A DNA stretch of 64,000 bases from Erpetoichthys calabaricus (GCF_900747795.2 NC_041395.2:36122597-36186596); one strand, 5' to 3'. Positions 1 to 12,094 are shown, counted from the stretch's first letter. The notes: a model not told the origin generated them from the sequence alone. Translations and numbers: made by a program.

Positions 1-1000
1 GTCCATCAGGGAGGAGAGAGGGCAGCCAATGACCTTCTGTGCTGCCTTTACTACTCTCTGAAGCCTCTCCCTGTCTGCCATGGTGCAGCTACTGTACCAT
101 ACTGTGATACAGTACGTCAGCAGGCTCTCGATGGGCGAGCGGTAGAAGGTCAGTAGCAGGTTGGAGTCCAGGTTGTGCTTTCTGAGGACCCTTGGGAAGT
201 GTAGCCGCTGCTGAGCCTTCTTGATGACTGCTGTGATGTTGTCTGTCCAGGAGATGTCAGCGGAGATAAGGACGCCGAGAAACTGTAAGGTATAGACCCT
301 CTCCACACACTCGCCATTGATGTAAAGGGGGGCTAAGTCGGTGCTGTGCCTCCTGAAGTCGACAATGATCTCCTTGGTTTTCCTGGTGTTCAGAGCCAGA
401 TTGTTCTTTGAACACCAGGCTGCCAACTTCAGGATCTCCTCTTTGTAAGCTGCCTTGTCTCCCTTTGAGATGAGTCCGACCACTGTGGTGTCATCAGCAA
501 ACTTGACGATGAGGTTGTTATTGCGGGCCAGACTGCAGTCGTGGGTGTAGAGACAGTACAGGCTCAACACACAGCCTTGTGGGGTACCGGTGTTCAGTGT
601 GCGAATGGAGGAGAGGTAGGGGCTGAGTCTCACAGTCTGGAGCTGGTTGGTAAGAAAGTCTTTTATCCAGACACATTTGAGAGGGGGGAGGTCAAGAATG
701 ACCACTTTGGTGATGAGAATGTCAGGAATGATTGTATTGAAAGCTGAGCTGTAATCCACAAAGATCATCCGGATGTAGCTCTGCTGCTGCTCCAGATGGC
801 TCAGCACAGAGTGGAGAGCTACGGCGATGGCGTCTTCTGTGGATCTGTTTGTGCGATATGCGAATTGGTAGGGATCAAAGTCTTGGGAGAGATAGTCCTT
901 GATGTGCTGGAAAACCAGTCTCTTGAAGCACTTCATGATTACTGGAGTCAGGGCCACAGGGCGATAATCATTTAGGCTGGTGATGGGAGACTTCTTCGGC
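1..1000 (-). mobile_element. Jockey-group LINE reverse transcriptase, outer copy (part 1)
   Basis: Read on the minus strand, this stretch encodes a LINE reverse transcriptase. Visible pieces are MIFVDYSSAFNTI (palm motif), [19 protein letters not shown] (the catalytic ADD) and SPIESLLTYCITVWY, then the C-terminal region running off the window's left edge. These motifs are typical of the CR1/L2/Rex1 assemblage; the exact clade is not resolved. The frame is largely open and leaves the window, so the 3' end lies outside. Near 990 the frame slips by a small deletion around the usual ATIIPVPKK motif. The upstream part of the same LINE resumes at 5772 after an inserted block, so this copy is the outer host of a nested cluster. 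Confidence 0.85.
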
Positions 1001-1034
1001 TATGATTGTGGCTGATGGGAGACTTCTTCGGCTA
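981..1034. repeat. 32-bp-period direct duplication at a LINE 5' junction
   Basis: A 22-bp segment, TGATGGGAGACTTCTTCGGC plus TA, occurs at 981-1002 and again at 1013-1034. The second copy lies between the target-site duplication (1001-1016) and the first recognisable base of the inserted LINE (about 1035). It looks like filler copied from the flanking host DNA at a 5'-truncated LINE junction. Confidence 0.7.
1001..1016. repeat. Target-site duplication, left copy (16 bp)
   Basis: TATGATTGTGGCTGAT is present here and again at 5772-5787. Between the two copies lies the second LINE with everything nested in it. Removing that block lets the outer minus-strand LINE read across the site. Confidence 0.85.
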
Positions 1035-1995
1035 CATTACCCCTGTATCTAAGGTTTCTAGGCCAAGCTGTTTAAATGACTACAGACCAGTGGCACTTAC
1101 ATCTATTTCAATGAAATGCTTTGAACACTTGGTGAAAAACATTTTAATGACAGAGACAAAGTCTTTTCAAGACAACAATCAATTTGCTTATTGTGCAAAC
1201 AGCAGTGTGGAAGATGCTCTGCTTGTTATCTTACATCAAATCTACACCTTTCTCGATCAGCCTGGTTCATATGTCAGAGCACTATTTTTGGATTTTTCTT
1301 CAGCGTTCAATACTATACAGCCTCATATACTGATTGGGAAATTAAACAGTATGAATGTAAACCCATTTATCGCACTATGGATTCAGAACTTTCTTTTAAA
1401 TCGTTCACAGACAGTTAAAGTTCAGGACACTTTTTCAATAGCCATTCATTCAAACACAGGAAATCCACAGGGGTGTGTCTTATCACCATTACTGTTTACT
1501 CTGTACACAAGTGACCTGAGACAGAACAATAACCACCGCTCAATTATTAAGTATGCAGATGACACCATGATCATAGGATGCATATCTGGGGAGGATGAAA
1601 GCCACTATGTAAATCAAGTGGACTGTATGGTAAACTGGTGCAATAAAAACTCTCTCACACTGAATGTAAAAAAGACCAAAGAAATGATATTTGATTTTAA
1701 GGGACAGAAATCTGTATGTTCACCTATTGTAGTTCTAGGAGAGGAGGTAGAAATAGTGAATGAATATAAATACTTAGGAACTTACCTAGATAACAATCTT
1801 AACTGGAATACAAATACAAAAAAATTATTTTCTAAATGCAACCAGCGCTTATTTCTCCTCCATAAACTCAAACTATTTAAAGTAGACAAGGACCTCATGT
1901 TGTCCTTCTATCGCAGTATGATCCAGTCCGTGATCACTTTCAGTTTCATTGCCTGGTTAAATAGTCTGACAAACCAAAACTCAAAAAAGCTCCAG
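1035..1995 (+). mobile_element. Jockey-group LINE with hexamer tail, 5'-truncated (part 1)
   Basis: Plus-strand reverse transcriptase fragment, open from about 1035 to 1995. It shows [58 protein letters not shown] (catalytic ADD), LNVKKTKEMIFDF and the thumb/connection region. The element lacks its endonuclease half (5' truncated). A closely related copy sits on the minus strand at 25225-26782. The frame is interrupted at KKLQ by a Harbinger-like insertion and resumes at 5302 with QITKYAAKVIGADV, exactly as in the sister copy. The near-intact frame indicates a recent insertion. Confidence 0.9.
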
Positions 1996-2374
1996 GGGCC
2001 TCATGTATAAATGGTGCGTATGCACAGAAATGTTGCGTACTCCCGTTTCCACGCTCAAATCGCAATGTATAAAACCTAAACTTGGCATAAAGCCACACAC
2101 ATTTCCACAGTAACTCGTACCTTGGCGTACGCAATTTCTCTGCTCGGTTTTGCAGACTGGCGGCACCCAATGTCAAAGCAGTGCTACTGTTCCTGTGTGG
2201 TCACCGTTTCTTTCTTAGCTCCACATTCCTGACGCGGCTTTATAAATACACTGAAACTAACTGCATATTGTTTATTAGTGTAATGCATCTGATTGTAATT
2301 AACCTGCAGCAATATAATGGTCCAGGAAATAGCCATAGTATTCCAAATACCATAACTGCTTTAGCATTGTAACT

Positions 2375-2450
2375 CTCATTGCATCTTCTTCTTCTTTCAG
2401 CTGCTCCCGTTAAGGGTTGCCACAGCAGATCATCTTTTTCCATGTTACTC
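2375..2450 (-). repeat. Short retroelement tail with GAA-rich end (low confidence)
   Basis: CTTCTTCTTCTTTCAGCTGC followed by CCGTTAAGGGTTGCCACAGC resembles a dispersed short 3'-end sequence met in many fish genomes, read on the minus strand with a GAA-rich tail. I recognise it only from memory and cannot name the family. Confidence 0.3.
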
Positions 2451-2861
2451 TCACTGCACCACTCGGAGTATTTATAGTATCTGAGTGAGGAATCACAACA
2501 GCAGCTGATCGGTATACAGCATGAAGCAGACGCTGCCTGAGCCACAGCAAAACGCTTTAGAGACTTCCCAGTACGGACTTCGCGGTTTAGAAAAGGTTTC
2601 ATCCCAAGAACTATAAACGCACTCAATCAGTCCATCAAGTGCACCTTGTAGAACTGTTTACTTATAAGTACAATTACCTCACTGTAAACTTGCACTACAG
2701 TTATAATATTGCACAACCTGCACCACTTTATAAAGCGCATATTTGCATACGATGACGGTATTCATTTTTAAGATGAAATGCAGCAAAATATGTTGATTAT
2801 ATTATGCAGATAAAACTTTAACTTCATTTAAATAATCTGTATTGTTAATAATTAAACATGT

Positions 2862-2961
2862 GAGGACACGGTGCCGCAGCGCTAGCTAGTTCAGGGATTG
2901 TTCCTGCATTGCGTTGTATTCTTGCTGGTGCTGACGCGACACTGGAATGCTAGACGGATAG
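2862..2961 (+). mobile_element. tRNA-like SINE, about 100 bp, with 15-bp TSD
   Basis: GAGGACACGGTGCCGCAGCG resembles the box-A head of the tRNA-derived SINEs elsewhere in this window. The element is bracketed by the direct repeat AATAATTAAACATGT at 2847-2861 and 2962-2976, a clear target-site duplication. It inserted into the Harbinger-like transposon. The inverted relic of a similar head lies at 3190-3232. Confidence 0.65.
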
Positions 2962-3134
2962 AATAATTAAACATGTACTACCAAGATATTTCAATGTTCC
3001 TTAAAGGTTTTGAAGAATCAGCGTTCTAAGCTTACAGATGGCTTAATGTCTATTACAGAGCTGATTGTGTGGTGATTGGGTTTTTGGAGAAAGAAAAGTA
3101 AGAACAGGAATTGGAGGTTAGTACGTTTGAAAGT

Positions 3135-3232
3135 GACAGTACTTCTGTAAATTATTTCATCGAAATGGCACCGCAAGCCTCTTGTGTGAGACATGAACAA
3201 GCACTGCGCCACCGTGTCCCCATGTTTAATAA
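3135..3232 (-). mobile_element. SINE-head-like sequence, minus strand (weak)
   Basis: Read on the minus strand, GGGGACACGGTGGCGCAGTG begins a tRNA-like head (box A-like TGGCGCAGTGC). The box B is degenerate. It forms an inverted pair with the SINE head at 2862. It may be a decayed SINE rather than a functional unit. Confidence 0.35.
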
Positions 3233-3984
3233 CATGCTTTCATTCCTATCATCATGAAAAAGATATCACGTATACATCTCAGTATTTTAATTATTCAGAG
3301 AGCTGTAATATCACAAATGTAATGGATTATGTGTCCTGTCAGAGAAAGAGAAAGCCCGTTTAAGAAGCAGGTAGTGATTCACACACAGAAGATCAAATAC
3401 AGAACAAAGCATTTAATATGCCACTTTAGTTACAATGGGATTTGAGAAACTAGTAAATTAAACGATTTTAAGATGAAGTTCATGATGTTCTACTTTAATG
3501 GCAAAATAAACTATGTCATTAAAGTGGAAATTTCGAGATTAAAGTAGGCATTTCGAGCTTTTTTCCACTGTGTGCCTATTTTTTTGTCTGTACCCTAATA
3601 AGCTTTCATATGACACTCAGACGGTGGGCTACGACTCGCCTTTTCACGGCGACTTTGATATGTGATTTCTTTTTTATTTCGGGCACTGTGCGACTTTGTG
3701 AACTTGAGCCTTCGAGTTTCTCCGACACTCTGTCACTCGATCAACTTCCTTTTGTTGATTATACCACTGTTTAAACCAACAAATAGTACGTTTTTCCTTT
3801 GCCTCCACTTGGTATTCGCTGAAATTCTTTTATTCCCCCCGTGCTTTTCCCATTGTCTTTTCACAGAAGGCTATTTATATTGATTTGCATATTCAAAGAG
3901 GCGTAATTCTGGGAGGAGTTGGGGCGGGACAGAAGGCGCGTGCACGTACGTTACTTTTCACGCTGATCGGGATTTATGTAGTAT

Positions 3985-5165
<1,181 letters not shown>

Positions 5166-5301
5166 GTGGAAGAACGTGAAAGTTTGCGTACGTACAGATT
5201 CCTGCATCTGGATTTTTCTGTGCGTACGCACATTCCCACTTTTGTACTTACGCCATGTTATAGTGTGAGTTCTACGCACGGCGTTATACATGAGGCCCCA
5301 G

Positions 5302-5771
5302 CAGATTACGAAGTATGCAGCTAAAGTTATTGGGGCTGATGTAAATGATTTGACTAGTGTGTGTCAGAGAGCAATGCTAAAGAAACTGGAAATCATCTCA
5401 ACTGATGACAGACATCCATTACATGTAGAACTAAACCAGTAAATCAGGAAGAATAGTTGCTTTGAAAACCCACACAAATCGCTCCAGAAACTCCTTTCTT
5501 CCTAGTGCCATACGACTTTTCAATAAGAAATATTGGAGATAATGTTTAAGGTTTTGATATATATCCTGTTACCTTTTTTTTTTCTTTTTGGTATAAATAT
5601 GTTTTATCTAACTGCCTTACCTTAACCTTTCTTATTTCTTATTTCTATTTGTCTGTTTTATTTCATTCTGTCTGTTACCTGTTATTAGATGCAACTGAGA
5701 AGGCAAATTTCATGTTTTCCTGTGTAAACATGACTAAATAAAGAAACCTAAACCTAAACCTAACCTAAACA
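5302..5771 (+). mobile_element. Jockey-group LINE with hexamer tail (part 2)
   Basis: Continuation of the LINE begun at 1035: QITKYAAKVIGADVNDLTSV, then RHPLHVELNQ before a stop near 5440. A 3' untranslated region follows and ends in AATAAAGAAACCTAAACCTA-type hexamers. The sister copy at 25225 ends in the complementary TTTAGG repeat, so this hexamer tail is a family trait. Confidence 0.85.
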
Positions 5772-5985
5772 TATGATTGTGGCTGATTTTAGGCAGAATG
5801 GAAGGACTGCCTGGGCTAGGGAGAGGTTGAAGATTTTGGTGAAGATAAGGGTGAGCTGGTGGGCACACACTCTGAGAACCCTACCAGGTACTCCATCTGG
5901 GCTGGCAGCATTCTTGGGGTTCACTGCCAGGAGCACCCGTCTGACATCGTGCCCCTTTACAGTGAGTGGAGTGGTGCATAGTAGA
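5772..5985 (-). mobile_element. Jockey-group LINE, outer copy (part 2) with right TSD
   Basis: Minus-strand continuation of the LINE at 1-1000. It reads NPKNAASPDGVPGRVLRVCA and IFTKIFNLSLAQAVLPFCLK, the segment that normally precedes ATIIPVPKK. It starts with the right copy of the 16-bp duplication (5772-5787). It is lost upstream at about 5985, so the endonuclease domain is not seen. Confidence 0.85.
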
Positions 5986-7480
5986 AGCCTTAGTTGATGA
6001 AAATCTATGTATCAGGTACAGCTTAACAGAAAATTCTCTTCATGCTTTGTGAAACAGTAATCCTAAGTACACTAAATCATTTTAAAATTAAAGGATTATG
6101 CTGTTTCTGTTTTCATCTTAACACTTCTCTGATCTTATTTAAACATAACATGTTGGACACATGCACCTGTTTCAACCACAAGAGGTGGCAGGGTCAGCCC
6201 CGACATAAAATTAGAAAGACATTGTTTGTGCAGCTCACGACTTCATGCAAATCTCTTCTTTCTATTTCCATCTATTTGCATATTGGCTTAGTCTAGAAAT
6301 TAAACGTGTTTATTTTAATTGACTATGTATGAAAATTTAATTTAAGGGAAACCTTTGCAAAACCCTTAGAGTTCTATTGTATTGAAAATTGGTTAATAAA
6401 GATATCTCTTAGAATCTGAATTTTTTATCGTGATACATTAAGCTTTCAATTCATGCATAATCAATGCACAATACATGAAGAAAGCCCCTGGTACACCTAG
6501 GTGCAAATTTAAATTGTTAGTGATAAATGTGATACATACTAAGCATGGATTCGTCCTTTAAATTGACGAAAATCCTCTTTCATTGATGTGCATTTATTTT
6601 AATTAGATTTACCATTTTCTTTTATTATAATTCAGGTATTGGTACTGAACCATTCAGAAATCTTTTGAACTTTAGGTTACATTATAGAATCTGAAAAGCA
6701 GTAGCCCTGAGTATAACACTGAGACAATTCCATAGCAATACTGTAATGGGTGCACTCACACTGGGCCAGACTGGTATCAAATGACCCACTATGTACTCAC
6801 TTTTCATGAGGACTCTTTGACAAAAGGAAAATGGCAAACGTTACAACAATTACCCATGTTATCTCGATCAGTTCATTTTTAGCTAAGATGCATTGAAATT
6901 TGAACAATTTGCTCTTTGGATACTGTTTTTTAGTTTTACTTTAATAGATGAGGATAGGATTGTTAGATAAAATACTAGCTGAATTAATAATGTCATTCAG
7001 AGGAATATAATATATGAAATTATCATAACTCATAAATAAAATGGTTACAAATAACACAAAGTATATTTATCAATTGTGTCTTTAACTTTAAACGTGCCAA
7101 ATTAATTAGACTAAGAATTCAGTGCGGCAACAAACTCCTATAAAAATTAAAATAATGGAAGTTGGTCTTCTGTTTAAACAATGTATGGACTTCAAGGATA
7201 AATATAAGAATTAAGCTCTAGTCTACAATTTTATCATTATAATGAACCTTAAACCCTTGAGAAGGATTTTTGTACTAAATAAGACTTGTTTACAGAAGTG
7301 TGTCAAAAATGGATTGCTGAGTGCAGGTGCAGAGATGTCTTGGAACAAAACAAGCTGCTACATCTTGATTGGTCTAACAGCAATTTCTTGCACTGAATGC
7401 TGATTGGTCAGTTCCGAAAAACAAAATACGTAATAACCAATTAAATACATCTTTAAGGAAATTAATGTATAAACTATAAA
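5986..7480. other. AT-rich interval with no gene recognised
   Basis: No coding frame, SINE or LINE motif is supported here. The notable items are two octamer motifs (listed separately) and two copies of CTGATTGG-type CCAAT-like sites near 7366 and 7401 upstream of the light-chain gene. Confidence 0.6.
6245..6281. promoter_or_regulatory. Pair of immunoglobulin octamer motifs
   Basis: ATGCAAAT at 6245-6252 and its complement ATTTGCAT at 6274-6281 lie 21 bp apart. Oct-factor octamers are hallmarks of immunoglobulin V promoters and enhancers. They lie about 1.3 kb upstream of the light-chain leader, too far for a core promoter, so an enhancer or the relic of a lost V promoter are possibilities. 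Confidence 0.4.
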
Positions 7481-7491
7481 ATAGATTGTTT

Positions 7492-7500
7492 TATATAAAG
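7492..7500 (+). promoter_or_regulatory. TATA box of the light-chain gene
   Basis: TATATAAAG lies 69 bp upstream of the leader ATG at 7569, which allows a transcription start near 7523 and a short 5' UTR. No octamer is seen in the proximal 150 bp; CCAAT-like GATTGG motifs lie upstream. Confidence 0.55.
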
Positions 7501-7568
7501 CAGCAGAATGGTTAGATATTTTGCAGATTGCTGAGTAAATGTCGAGAAGTCAACATCAGCTCCTCAAA

Positions 7569-7803
7569 ATGAATCTTTTACAGATCACATGCGCCATCTT
7601 ATTACTTGGTGAGTAAGAGAAAACTGAGCAGACATGATGAATGAAAACAGATGAAATGAAAGCAAATTATTATTATATAGTCACCTTGAAAAATATAGAT
7701 TTTTAATGTCTAGTTTTTTGTTTAAATCTATGATTTATTTAAGTTTCAGTGATTTAAAACTACACTGTGGAGAGACATACTTTCAAAATACCTTACATAA
7801 ATG

Positions 7804-7894
<91 letters not shown>

Positions 7895-10160
7895 TCAGGA
7901 GTTTCCGTGATTGCTTTTCCTGCTATTTTCTCTCAGTCTCCATCAGTTATTCCTGTGACTCCTGGACAGACTGTCACTCTGGAATGTGCTGTGAAAAATG
8001 AAAATGTTTCAAGGGTGTGGATGCGCTGGATTCGTCAATCGCCTGGAAAAACACCTGAAGGTGTTTTACAGTACAATGCTGACAACAAAATCTATAGAGC
8101 TCCTGGGATATCAGATCGATTTGTACCTTCTAGAGATACAGTCAGGAGTTATTATCTTCTCACAATTAATAATGTCCAAGCAAATGATGATTCCAAATAC
8201 TACTGTTTTATTTATTATAGCGGTGGAGATCAATCATGGGGAGAAGGAACTCGAGTACAAGTGCTGAGTGAGTACACTTGATACAGTTCAAACTAACGTA
8301 TTCACAGTAGTAGTTGACTTGTTTATAAATGTTTACAGTGACAATGATTACTGCATATGGGTATCTTAATATGTATCTGTTGAACCAGCATCAGTCAGGC
8401 TATTTGTTCACTTCTGAAAATCCATTTGTAAATTAGTATTGACATACAGTAGTTCATGAAATGTGAATACAACTTTTTTTTTTTAAATAATGTCTTACCA
8501 GGTTTTAAATGTTTTTTCAATAATCTATTTTTTAATTATTTTCATTCATCGATTCATCTCTTCTCTAAATACCCATTTGCTATTTCAGTATTATCAGCGA
8601 GCTAATGTGGCATAAAAGAGAAATTAACTGTAAAGTAAAACCAACAAATTATATTAACAGAATACTTTTACTAAAAATTTGCCTTAAGAAAAATAAATAG
8701 AAAATCAGGTTAATTTTTTAAACAATCCATATTTCTAACTTGATTGGTATCAGTTTGTTTACTAATAAAGCCAAAGTGCTATAACTGCCTGTAACTCTGG
8801 ATACAATTCACCAGCTCCATTTCTTACAGATTTTACAGATTTAACTTGTGTTTTTTAAACAAAAAAGTAAAATGTAACCAAATTCAAAATAATGAAAAAG
8901 AAAAAAATACATGTTGTTAAAATAAGTAAAAGTTTTGTGGTTTAAGGTAAGGTATCACACATACACATCATTAAATTAAAAAAAAAACAAACTACAAAAT
9001 AAATAATACACTGTAGAACTCTGTATCCCTTCCATGGTTGTTTCCAGACTTGCGCTTGATGCTACTGGCACAGACGCTCAGTCTCTGCAGCATTTTATAT
9101 GAAAAAGTGGCTTTAGAGAATCATTGGAGACACAAAAAGGAATAAATAAGCTTTCTGACAGATTTATACGTAGCTGAAATCCAAATAAAATATTCCAAAA
9201 TAAATAACTTGTCATCTCTTGATTTAATCTTACGCTTTTTTAATAATGAACTTTAATCCTCTAACTGTTATAAAGGAACTTGAGATGTTGTGCTTTCTGT
9301 TGGATGCAAAATAAAATAAGCATAAATCAACTAATGTTGTAAATTGTTTTGAATTAATTTAAAATATGATTACAATCGTATTGCAATGCTGTACAGTTTA
9401 AAATGTATATTAGTTAAATAAATAATGCATTTGTAAAGTCATAAATATCTCAGCAAGGATTTCATGTTTTTCATTGCCTGAATGACATAAAGTAATGTGA
9501 TTTTTTAAAAACACTTTTTTATTCTTATATATTAGTCATATTTCTAAACACAGCAGATTTCAGGCTAATACCAGTTTGTTTCTGTTTACTAATTTTCTTT
9601 TATGCTATTTTTGAAAATCTAGTGCAAGGGCATTGACTGAAATATATTCATAATTTTATTAAATACTTAGTTATGTATGCATTTATTATAATTTAGGTTT
9701 CATCAAGGATTAACAATTTACACTTAAACTTAACCCATACACAAAAAAAAAAAACACAGCAAATGTGGCATTGCTTTATCAGCTCTATACATGACACTGT
9801 TATATTTCCTCTATTCCTCCAGGAAGTGACCTTCCTCGTCCATCTGTCCAGGTTCTTCCTCCCCCACAAGAGCAGCTCAGTGGTTCAGGCCAAGTGACTC
9901 TCAGCTGCCTGGTGAGCGGCTTCTTCCCGGGGTACATAGACATCCAGTGGAGTGTGGATGGTCAGCTAGTGACGGACAACATTCAGTCCAGCCCGGTGTC
10001 CTTGGACAGCAGTGGAAATTCCTACCTGGCCATTAGTTACCTGAAGCTGCCTGCTGCTGACTGGAAGAGCCATGCGAGATACTCCTGTGTGGCCACTCAT
10101 GAGTCCAGCAAAGTCCCAGTCATTGGCTCTGTTGCTCCTCAAGACTGCAAGCCTCTCTAA
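7569..10160 (+). CDS. Immunoglobulin light chain, germline-joined V-J plus C (3 exons)
   Basis: Exons 7569-7608, 7899-8267 and 9823-10160 give a 248-residue secreted light chain. Donors are GTGAGT at 7609 and 8268 and acceptors TTTCAG and CTCCAG; both introns are phase 1, as in antigen-receptor genes. Exon 1 is a leader (MNLLQITCAILLLG); an in-frame ATG at 7539 would add ten residues but gives a poorer signal peptide. Exon 2 is a V domain with Cys in VTLEC, Trp in WIRQSPGK, DRF and LTINNV, then DDSKYYC. It runs straight into a J segment (SWGEGTRVQVL) with no recombination signal between. Exon 3 is a C1-type domain (SCLVSGFFPGY, SVDGQLV, YSCVATHES) ending DCKPL, whose Cys can pair with a heavy chain. 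The DRFVPS/LTINNV framework recalls sigma-type light chains (inference). J has Trp instead of the usual light-chain Phe. Expected role is B-cell antigen receptor light chain or an invariant or surrogate form. Confidence 0.87.
7804..7896 (+). repeat. CTTT microsatellite forming a splice polypyrimidine tract
   Basis: About 23 CTTT units end in TTTCAG at the exon-2 acceptor (AG at 7897-7898) of the light-chain gene. The microsatellite is therefore itself the polypyrimidine tract and may be length-polymorphic. Confidence 0.9.
8268..9822 (+). other. Light-chain intron 2, AT-rich
   Basis: A 1.55-kb AT-rich intron between the V-J and C exons. No second J segment with a recombination signal, no extra V and no recognisable repeat is seen. 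That agrees with a gene that does not need rearrangement. Confidence 0.6.
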
Positions 10161-10357
10161 AGGGGATGTTTCTTGAGGAAATTTCAAGAGTAGCTTCTGC
10201 ATTCACTTTTATAAAGAAAGAGAAAAAATGTTTTGTAAAACTGATATTATTATACTAACATTAAAAATGCTAGCTCTGTTTATTGTATTTTCCTTTTATT
10301 AAATGATACATAATACATCATTCTTAGAAGACTGTTTTAAAGTGAGTTTGGCAAAAG

Positions 10358-10363
10358 AATAAA
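10358..10363 (+). terminator. Candidate poly(A) signal of the light-chain gene
   Basis: AATAAA about 200 bp after the stop codon; an ATTAAA variant lies about 60 bp upstream of it. Confidence 0.5.
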
Positions 10364-10399
10364 AAAAATGAATGAATGAATAAATGACATATTTCATTA

Positions 10400-11230
10400 G
10401 GAAAGGTGGGTGTCTGCTAAATTAAGTGTTAGAGTACTTGTGATTGCTAATTTATATACAGTCAGTGCTTGATAAGCTGTTTAGACTCATCTGCTTGCCC
10501 AACAGCAATAATACCCAGAGGGGAAAAATCCATATGAAGACTGAAACAGAAAACAAAGTCAGCCCAAATGAGGGTACATTTTGGAAGTGTAAAGGTTTTG
10601 GTATGAGAAAATTTTGAAGTCATAACAAAACAAACCATAAGAGTTGTGTAGCATCCATGAACCTCTGTACCTCAAGTTGGCTTAAACCCCATTTTGGAGT
10701 TCTGAAGTCAATTATAGTTATACTATACTTGTGCTCCTTAGAGACCAAGCAAGGGCTCCCTGTAGTGGTCTGTAGTATATCAGTACAACTGAGCATTCTG
10801 GTCCCTTGAAAAGGCCAGATTTGTCTCACCTGACAGAGTTACAGTATTCTGCTTATTCCAATCAGGGACAATATGCTTCCACAAAACAGTCTACAGGGTC
10901 ATTGCCAACCTCCTACTCCACAAACCTGCCTAGAAAAGACCCAAACTAAACAGACTGTCAACCCATAATCTCCAAACTGATGATAGCATCTGGGCAAAGA
11001 GCACAGCATGAAGCCACCATCAGCCACTTGTGCACCAGCCAGCTTCTTAAAAGTGAGACTGGTTGGTAAAAATATATATTTCTTCTGCTCGGGACAGGCT
11101 GCTACTTAAGAGGTAACAAAAATAACTAAATTAATAATAAATATAAATAAAAATATATAAAAGCAGGGCCTCTCACACACATAAAAGATATTATGCTTCT
11201 TATTCTAGCTTGACAAGTTTTGTCGGTGAT
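10400..11230. other. Intergenic interval, nothing recognised
   Basis: No supported gene. A weak minus-strand frame at 10620-10829 has no family resemblance that I recognise. Confidence 0.5.
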
Positions 11231-11668
11231 ACACTCTTAAAAATAAAGGAGTCAAATCGGTTCTTTAGAGTGACTCCTGTGGGTGAACCATTTTTGGTTA
11301 TTAAAAGGTCCCTCCACATGAAGTTTACTGAAATAACCTTTTATTAAGATCTGTAACAGGCTCGGTAAATAACCATGAAAAGATAACAGGACTGTAAAAT
11401 ACCCATAGTTTCCTAATTTTAAAAGTATTCTTGCTGCATATAATAACATAGGCTCAATTCAGGCTTCTGGATCTGTAGTACTCTGAAGGAGTAGCCTACC
11501 ATATTTTAAATATTTCTGTTTTGTCCAGCCTTTTCAAATCTTGAAGAACCAATTTCATATTCAAAGAACTCTTTACAGAATTAAATTGTTCTTTGTCAAG
11601 CTGTGGTTCTATGAAGAACTACACAACCCAGCAAAGTGCCATTAAAGCACCATTACTTTTAATGGTGT
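11231..11668. mobile_element. MITE with ACACTCTTAAAAATAAAG ends, diverged
   Basis: It begins ACACTCTTAAAAATAAAGGA and carries several GGTTCTTT/GAAGAACC-type internal repeats. It ends GCACCATTACTTTTAATGGT then GT, a degraded inverted copy of the start. This terminal sequence is common in fish short DNA transposons (memory, family name not certain). Confidence 0.6.
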
Positions 11669-11824
11669 AGCACCTTCATCTTGATGAATTCTACCTCAGG
11701 CCTCTGCAGCTTTTTTATGTCTGTAGTCTCCTTTTTACTAAAATGAAATAACAATACATATGCAGATGGTTTATTCCACTAGTTCATACATTTAAGCACA
11801 TCATTTTTTTAATTAATTCCCAGC

Positions 11825-11827
<3 letters not shown>

Positions 11828-11862
<35 letters not shown>
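11828..11862. repeat. TA microsatellite at the left end of the ribozyme element
   Basis: About 17 TA units directly abut the 3' end (minus orientation) of the hammerhead-bearing element. A similar tract bounds its other end at 12403-12438. Confidence 0.9.
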
Positions 11863-11865
<3 letters not shown>

Positions 11866-12027
11866 CGGCATTCGAAGTCTGTGTAACAATCTGATTGTAT
11901 GGGTGGTTACCTACCAGGTAACGCTTGTGGTTGGCCAGCAATCTGCTAACATCAGCCACGGTGCCCTCAGTTTGTGAAGAGCAGATCATAGAATGGTTGA
12001 AATAGTTTACTGTCAAATAAATGCAAA

Positions 12028-12077
12028 GAGTACACGACACGTGTTTCGCCCTCATTCTGGGCTCATCAGGTGTACAC
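12028..12077 (-). ncRNA. Hammerhead ribozyme (type I-like), complete core
   Basis: On the minus strand the conserved core is present in order: CTGATGA (12063-12069), stem II GCCC/GGGC closed by the loop AGAATGA, GAAA, a very short stem III (ACACGTGT) and GTC at the cleavage site. Stem I is formed by GTACAC (12070-12075) with GTGTAC (12030-12035). Predicted cleavage lies between 12036 and 12035. The tiny stem III is typical of retroelement hammerheads that work best as dimers (established for Penelope-like and Schistosoma copies). Activity here is inferred. Confidence 0.75.
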
Positions 12078-12094
12078 ACTCCACTGCACTCCCT

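Noticed and set aside
2240-2626. 128-codon minus-strand frame
   Set aside because: It runs through a transposon interior and a short dispersed repeat; no domain, no splice context.
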